From Actinomycetes bacterium (lineage in GTDB: Bacteria; Actinomycetota; Acidimicrobiia; Acidimicrobiales; Palsa-688), in NCBI GenBank assembly GCA_021827225.1, contig JAKAXG010000098.1, forward strand, positions 1-10,001: a stretch of 10,001 nucleotides of DNA, written 5' to 3'. A program made the position numbers and the translations under genes. The notes beneath the pieces are model-generated. The model was not told where the DNA came from. It did no database searches and saw only the letters and a list, made by a program, of their open reading frames with translations. Shown here one piece after another: positions 5,760 to 10,001 of this stretch (position 1 is the stretch's first letter; each line of letters begins with the position of its first letter).

Positions 5760-8700
5760 GTGGCCTACGGGAACCCGCCGGTGCCGTGGAGGGAGCTGGA
5801 GGCGGCCCTGTCCGGGAGGAGCCGCCCGTTCCCCTCGCAGGGCGACGGGGGTGACAGCCCCGCCTGGTCCTACAAGCGGCCCGCCTACCAGCCGCCCGCC
5901 CCCCTCGACCGTCGGCCCGGCGCCATCCCCTACGCCGAGCTGCACTGCCACTCCAACTTCAGCTTCCTGGACGGCGCCTCCCATCCCGAGGAGCTGGTGG
6001 AAGAGGCCGTCCGGCTCGGCCTCGAGAGCCTGGCCCTCACCGACCACGACGGTATGTACGGGGTGGTCCGCTTCGCCGAGGCGGCCCGGGCGGTGGGCCT
6101 GCCGACCGTGTTCGGGGCGGAGCTGTCCCTGGGGCTGACCCGCCCGCAGAACGGGGTGGCCGACCCCGAGGGCATCCACCTGCTGGTCCTGGCCCGTGAC
6201 CCCGTCGGCTACACCCGGTTGTGCCGGGCCATCTCCGTGGCCCATCTGAACGGTCAGGAAAAAGGGCGGCCCGTCATCGACCTCGAGACCCTCTCCGCCA
6301 TCGGGGCCGGGGCGCGCCCGGAGTTCGGGGCCCTCCCGGTCCGGGTGGGTCAACCGGAGGAGCGGGGGGCGGGGCACTGGGTGGTACTGACCGGCTGCCG
6401 CAAGGGGATCGTGCCGGCCGCCCTGGTGGAGCACGGGCCGGCCCGGGCGGCGGCGGAGATGGACCGGCTGCAGCGGCTGTTCGGCCGGGACCAGGTGGTG
6501 GTGGAGCTGTGGGACCACGGCGACCCGCTGGACTCGGCCCGCAACGACGCCCTGGTCTCCATCGCGGCGGGCGCCGGCGCCGACATCGTGGCGACCAACA
6601 ACGTCCACTACCACCACCCGGGTCGGCGCCGGCTGGCCACCGCCCTGGCCGCGGTGCGGGCCCGGCGCAGCCTCGACGACATGGACGGATGGTTGCCGGC
6701 GGCCGCCGCCGCCCACCTGCGCAGCGGGGCGGAGCAGCTGCGCCGCTTCGCCCGCTACCCGGGGGTGGTGCAGCGGGCCGCCGATCTGGGCCGGCAGTGT
6801 GCCTTCGACCTGACCCTGGTCGCCCCCCGGCTGCCGCCCTACCCGGTCCCCCCCGGGCACACCGAGATGACCTGGTTGCGCCGTCTCACCGAGGAGGGGG
6901 CGGCCCGCCGCTACGGCCCCCGGCACGCGCCCCGCCACCCGCGGGCCTGGCCGCAGATCGACTACGAGCTGGACATGATCGAGAAGCTCGGCTTCGCCGG
7001 CTACTTCCTCATCGTCTGGGACATCGTGGAGTTCTGCCGGAAAGCCGACATCTTCTGCCAGGGGCGGGGATCGGCGGCCAACTCGGCCGTCTGCTACGCC
7101 CTCGGCATCACCAAGGCCGACGCGGTGGCCCTCGGCCTGCTGTTCGAGCGGTTCCTCTCCCCCGAGCGGGACGGCCCCCCCGACATCGACGTGGACATCG
7201 AGAGCGGCCGCCGGGAGGAGGCCATCCAGTACGTGTACCGCCGCTACGGCAGGGGGGCGGCGGCGCAGGTGGCCAACGTGATCACCTACCGGCCCCGCTC
7301 CGCGGTGCGGGACATGGGCAAGGCGCTCGGCGCCGCCCCCGGCCAGCTCGACGCCTGGTCCAAGCAGGTGGACGCCTGGGGGCCGTTGTCGGCGACCGAC
7401 GACCACGAGATACCCGAGCAGGTGATGGCCCTGGCCGGCGAGGTGCAGCACTTCCCCCGCCATCTCGGCATCCACTCGGGCGGCATGGTGCTCTGTGACC
7501 GGCCCGTGTCGGAGGTGTGCCCGGTGGAGTGGGCCCGTATGGCCGACCGCAGCGTCCTGCAGTGGGACAAGGACGACTGCGCGGCGGCCGGCCTGGTCAA
7601 GTTCGACATGCTGGGGCTCGGCATGCTCACCGTGCTGCACGCCGCGGTGGATCACGTCCGGGCCTTCCACGGCGCGGAGATCGACCTGGCCGACCTGCCC
7701 CAGGAGGAGGCCGTCTACGAGATGCTGTGCCGGGCCGACTCGGTGGGGGTGTTCCAGGTGGAGAGCCGGGCCCAGATGGCCACCCTGCCCCGGCTCAAAC
7801 CCCGCACCTTCTACGACCTGGTGGTGGAGGTCGCCCTCATCCGGCCGGGGCCCATCCAGGGCGGATCGGTGCACCCGTACATCCGCCGGCGCAACGGCAG
7901 CGAAGCGGTCACCTACCTGCACCCGCTCCTGGAGAAGAGCCTGGCCAAGACCCTGGGGGTGCCGTTGTTCCAGGAGCAGCTCATGCAGATGGCCATCGAC
8001 GTGGCCGGCTTCACCCCGGCCGAATCCGACCGGCTGCGCCAGGCGATGGGATCCAAGCGCAGCGTGGAGAAGATGGAGCGGCTGAAGGCCCGGCTCTACG
8101 ACGGCATGGCGGAGCGGGGCATCACCGGCGGGGTGGCCGACGCCATCTGGGACAAGCTGGTCGCCTTCGCCAACTTCGGGTTCCCGGAGAGCCACTCGGT
8201 GAGCTTCGCCTACCTCGTGTACTCCTCGGCCTGGATGAAGCACCATTACCCGGCCGGCTTCTGCGCCGGACTGCTCGACGGCCAGCCCATGGGGTTCTGG
8301 TCGCCGCAGACCATCGTGGCCGACGCCCGCCGCCACGGGGTGGTGGTGCGCCGGCCCGACATCAACGCCAGCGGGGCCAGGTCGGTGCTCGAGCCCTGCC
8401 CGGACAGCACCGGGGGGGCGGCGGTCCGGCTCGGGCTCTCCTACGTCCGGGGGGTGGGGGAGGAGGTGGCCGAGCGGATCGCCGCCGGGCATCCCTACAC
8501 CGGTATGGAGGACGTGGTCCGCCGCACCGGGATCACCCGGGCGCAGGCCGAGGCGTTGGCCACCGCCGGGGCGTTCGACTGCTTCGGCCTGTCCCGGCGC
8601 CGGGCCCTGTGGGGCGCCGGCGCCCTGGCGGCGGCAGGGGCGGAGGCCGGGTCCTCCCGGTCGCGGGTGCCGGCCCCCCGGCTGGCCGGTCTGGTCACCG

Positions 8701-9146
8701 GAGCGGACGCCCCGCCCCTGCCCGGCATGACCCCGGTGGAGGCCAACCAGGCCGACCTGTGGGCCACCGGGCTGTCGCCGGACAGCTACCCGACGGAGTT
8801 CGCCCGGGCCGACCTGGCCGCCGCCGGGGTGGTGACGGCGGCCGGCCTGGTCGAGGTCCCCCCGGGGGCCCGGGTGACGGTGGCCGGGGTGGTGACCCAC
8901 CGACAGCGGCCGGCGACCGCCCAGGGCGTCACCTTCATGAACCTGGAGGACGAGACCGGGCTGGTCAACGTGGTGGTCTCGGCCGGGGCGTGGAAGCGCT
9001 ACCGCCGGGCCGCCCGCTCCAGCCCGGCGCTGGTGGTGGAGGGCCGCCTCGAGCGGGTGGAGACGGTGATCAACGTGGTGGCCGAGCGCATCCGGCCGCT
9101 CGCCCTCACCCAGAGCGGGGCCCTGCGCTCGCGCGACTTCCGGTAA
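5760..9146 (+). CDS. dnaE2: Error-prone DNA polymerase III alpha subunit DnaE2 (ImuC)
   Basis: An 1128-residue C-family polymerase for damage-induced mutagenic translesion synthesis. The PHP domain (about 57-340) carries LHCHSNFSFLDG (H62, H64) and TDHDG (D95, H96). The palm contains PPDIDVDI, with D477 and D479 matching E. coli alpha D401/D403, and VKFDMLGL, with D616 matching D555. The fingers and helix-hairpin-helix region follow (GYLHP-like PLLEKSLAKTLGVPLFQEQ, 722-740; about 880-940), and a C-terminal OB-fold (about 1036-1112: VTVAGVVTHRQRP, FMNLEDETGLVNVVV) completes the short DnaE2 layout. The N-terminal NPPVPWRELEAALSGR is typical of actinobacterial DnaE2 and supports the GTG at 5760, which sits six bases behind a -10 motif abutting a perfect LexA box. 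The usual partners imuA/imuB are not in the window; in mycobacteria they are also encoded elsewhere. Confidence 0.98.
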   Translation: MAYGNPPVPWRELEAALSGRSRPFPSQGDGGDSPAWSYKRPAYQPPAPLDRRPGAIPYAELHCHSNFSFLDGASHPEELVEEAVRLGLESLALTDHDGMYGVVRFAEAARAVGLPTVFGAELSLGLTRPQNGVADPEGIHLLVLARDPVGYTRLCRAISVAHLNGQEKGRPVIDLETLSAIGAGARPEFGALPVRVGQPEERGAGHWVVLTGCRKGIVPAALVEHGPARAAAEMDRLQRLFGRDQVVVELWDHGDPLDSARNDALVSIAAGAGADIVATNNVHYHHPGRRRLATALAAVRARRSLDDMDGWLPAAAAAHLRSGAEQLRRFARYPGVVQRAADLGRQCAFDLTLVAPRLPPYPVPPGHTEMTWLRRLTEEGAARRYGPRHAPRHPRAWPQIDYELDMIEKLGFAGYFLIVWDIVEFCRKADIFCQGRGSAANSAVCYALGITKADAVALGLLFERFLSPERDGPPDIDVDIESGRREEAIQYVYRRYGRGAAAQVANVITYRPRSAVRDMGKALGAAPGQLDAWSKQVDAWGPLSATDDHEIPEQVMALAGEVQHFPRHLGIHSGGMVLCDRPVSEVCPVEWARMADRSVLQWDKDDCAAAGLVKFDMLGLGMLTVLHAAVDHVRAFHGAEIDLADLPQEEAVYEMLCRADSVGVFQVESRAQMATLPRLKPRTFYDLVVEVALIRPGPIQGGSVHPYIRRRNGSEAVTYLHPLLEKSLAKTLGVPLFQEQLMQMAIDVAGFTPAESDRLRQAMGSKRSVEKMERLKARLYDGMAERGITGGVADAIWDKLVAFANFGFPESHSVSFAYLVYSSAWMKHHYPAGFCAGLLDGQPMGFWSPQTIVADARRHGVVVRRPDINASGARSVLEPCPDSTGGAAVRLGLSYVRGVGEEVAERIAAGHPYTGMEDVVRRTGITRAQAEALATAGAFDCFGLSRRRALWGAGALAAAGAEAGSSRSRVPAPRLAGLVTGADAPPLPGMTPVEANQADLWATGLSPDSYPTEFARADLAAAGVVTAAGLVEVPPGARVTVAGVVTHRQRPATAQGVTFMNLEDETGLVNVVVSAGAWKRYRRAARSSPALVVEGRLERVETVINVVAERIRPLALTQSGALRSRDFR

Positions 9147-9169
9147 AGCTTCGGCAAACACAGGCTTTT
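9145..9169 (+). terminator. Weak hairpin overlapping the dnaE2 stop codon
   Basis: AAAGCTT (9145-9151) pairs with AGGCTTT (9162-9168), including one U-G wobble, around a ten-base loop. The four T at 9166-9169 are mostly within the stem, so this is at best a weak intrinsic terminator. It is also the first of three consecutive hairpins in this gap. Confidence 0.3.
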
Positions 9170-9173
9170 CCAA

Positions 9174-9250
9174 GGATCCGTTGCGCGAATCCATAACCGC
9201 CGGGCCGACGCTGGCGACATGCCAGCACACCACCCGGCGGCATCGGGAGG
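9174..9250 (+). promoter_or_regulatory. Structured leader before the ApbE-like gene
   Basis: A small hairpin pairs GGATCCG (9174-9180) with CGAATCC (9186-9192) with one mismatch. A larger one pairs CCGCCGGG (9197-9204) with CCCGGCGG (9233-9240) perfectly and encloses a second perfect stem, GCTGGC/GCCAGC (9210-9215 with 9221-9226), closed by the loop GACAT. The large stem ends four bases before the Shine-Dalgarno GGGAGG (9245-9250). It could be a leader RNA element, an operator dyad or the dnaE2 terminator. It does not match the FMN riboswitch as I know it. I see no confident promoter in the gap. Confidence 0.45.
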
Positions 9251-9256
9251 TTCCTG

Positions 9257-10001
9257 ATGACCCGCCCCGGACCCATCCGCATCACCCTCTCCGCCGGACT
9301 GGGCCAGGCCCGCTTCGCGGCCCTCGGCACCGGCGTCACCGTGGTGGTGACCGACCCGGCCCAGACGGCCGGCTCCGCCCTGGAAGTACAGAACGAGCTG
9401 GCCGCCATCGACGCCGCCTGCAGCCGGTTCCGCTCCGACTCCGAGCTGGAGGTCGCCAACCGGGCCCACGGCCACCAGGTGGCGGTGGGCCCGCTCCTGG
9501 CCGAGGCCATCGACGTGGCGCTGCGCGCCGCCCGGCTAACCGAGGGCGACGTCGACCCCACCGTGGGCGCCGGTCCGGGGAATCCCGACGGGCCGGGCTG
9601 GACCGCCGTGCGCTTCAACCGCCGTTGGGGCACCCTCCAGGTGCCGCCCGGCGTGCGCCTCGATTTGGGCGCCACCGCCAGGGCGCTGGCCGCCGACCGG
9701 GCCGCCGCCCGCGTCGCGGCGGCCACCGGTGGAGGGGTGCTGGTGAGAATCGGCAGCGACGTGGCCACCGCCGGCCCGGCGCCGGCGGGCGGCTGGCCCG
9801 TCCGCATCGCCGACCGCCACCCCGCCTCCCCGGTGACCCCCGGCCCGGTCGTGCGCATCGACTCCGGGGGTTTGGCCACCTCGAGGGCCCGGGCCGGGGC
9901 CGGCCTCCGTCACGTCGCCGGGCCGGCGACCGGGCGGCCGGCGGAAGTGGTGTGGCGGGCCGTCACGGTGGCCGCCACCTCGTGCGTTGAGGCCGCAGCC
10001 G
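9257..10001 (+). CDS. apbE: ApbE-like FAD:protein FMN transferase, cut by window end
   Basis: 248 codons are visible with no stop before the window edge. The family transfers FMN from FAD onto a threonine of flavoproteins such as RnfG/NqrC-type subunits or FMN-binding domain proteins, using Mg2+. Visible hallmarks in order are ALGTGVTVVVTD (22-33), IDAACSRFRSDSELEVAN (51-68), LTEGDVDPTVG (94-104), RLDLGATARALAADRAA (134-150), VRIGSDVATAGP (163-174), SGGLATSR (203-210), GPATGRPAE (222-230) and VTVAATSCVEAA (236-247). The ATG has a clear GGGAGG six bases upstream. No signal peptide or lipobox is seen. Several features are unusual: the segment after DPTVG is short, the usual HHIIDP reads RHVAGP, the GGD core reads GSD, and C-V-D reads C-V-E. 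It may be a divergent or weakly active paralogue, so the family call is firmer than the activity. Confidence 0.87.
   Translation, partial: MTRPGPIRITLSAGLGQARFAALGTGVTVVVTDPAQTAGSALEVQNELAAIDAACSRFRSDSELEVANRAHGHQVAVGPLLAEAIDVALRAARLTEGDVDPTVGAGPGNPDGPGWTAVRFNRRWGTLQVPPGVRLDLGATARALAADRAAARVAAATGGGVLVRIGSDVATAGPAPAGGWPVRIADRHPASPVTPGPVVRIDSGGLATSRARAGAGLRHVAGPATGRPAEVVWRAVTVAATSCVEAAA

Noticed and set aside
5688..9233. A 1181-codon open frame on the minus strand covering all of dnaE2.
   Set aside because: Its product is His/Gly/Arg/Pro-rich with no domain, while the plus strand encodes an intact polymerase with all catalytic motifs. Long antisense frames are expected where third positions are nearly all G/C.
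1..10001. CRISPR arrays, tRNA/rRNA genes, transposases, phage genes or toxin-antitoxin pairs.
   Set aside because: No regularly spaced repeats, no cloverleaf-like segments and no translated product resembling these families were found on either strand.

Overview
The window is very G+C-rich DNA with strong G/C preference at third codon positions. It comes from a high-GC Gram-positive bacterium, most likely an actinobacterium. Three things support this: a 16-bp palindrome of the actinobacterial LexA (SOS) type, two Gram-positive-style lipoproteins, and start codons placed directly behind TANNNT -10 motifs with no Shine-Dalgarno sequence, which is the leaderless arrangement common in actinobacteria. 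The class Acidimicrobiia is a plausible guess, but the sequence alone does not prove it.

Layout. At the left, a TauD/TfdA-type Fe(II)/2-oxoglutarate dioxygenase (117-980, +) follows a short leader that could fold over its own ribosome binding site. A 335-base convergent gap (981-1315) holds a terminator-like hairpin, a 20-bp direct repeat of the end of the amidase gene, and a possible small minus-strand gene interrupted at a run of eight G. The minus strand then carries an amidase-signature hydrolase (1316-2473) and, 19 bp upstream of it, a class B penicillin-binding lipoprotein (2493-4445). These two probably form one operon. An 82-bp divergent promoter region separates them from a DUF3048/YerB-like lipoprotein (4528-5622, +).

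The right half is dominated by dnaE2, an error-prone DNA polymerase III alpha subunit (5760-9146, +). Its promoter has a perfect LexA box touching the -10 hexamer. A cluster of GTCACC motifs around a 12-bp palindrome lies just upstream. A 110-base gap containing three consecutive hairpins leads to an ApbE-type flavin transferase (9257 to the window end), which is cut by the window edge and departs from the family at several usually conserved positions.

How the genes relate. The penicillin-binding lipoprotein and the DUF3048 lipoprotein are both predicted to sit on the outer face of the membrane and share a divergent control region, so a joint envelope role is a reasonable inference. dnaE2 is an SOS-induced mutagenesis gene standing alone: its usual partners imuA/imuB are not in this window. 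The dioxygenase and ApbE-like genes look like separate metabolic units. I see no mobile element, CRISPR array, tRNA, rRNA or phage gene. The unexplained signals are in the gaps between genes.
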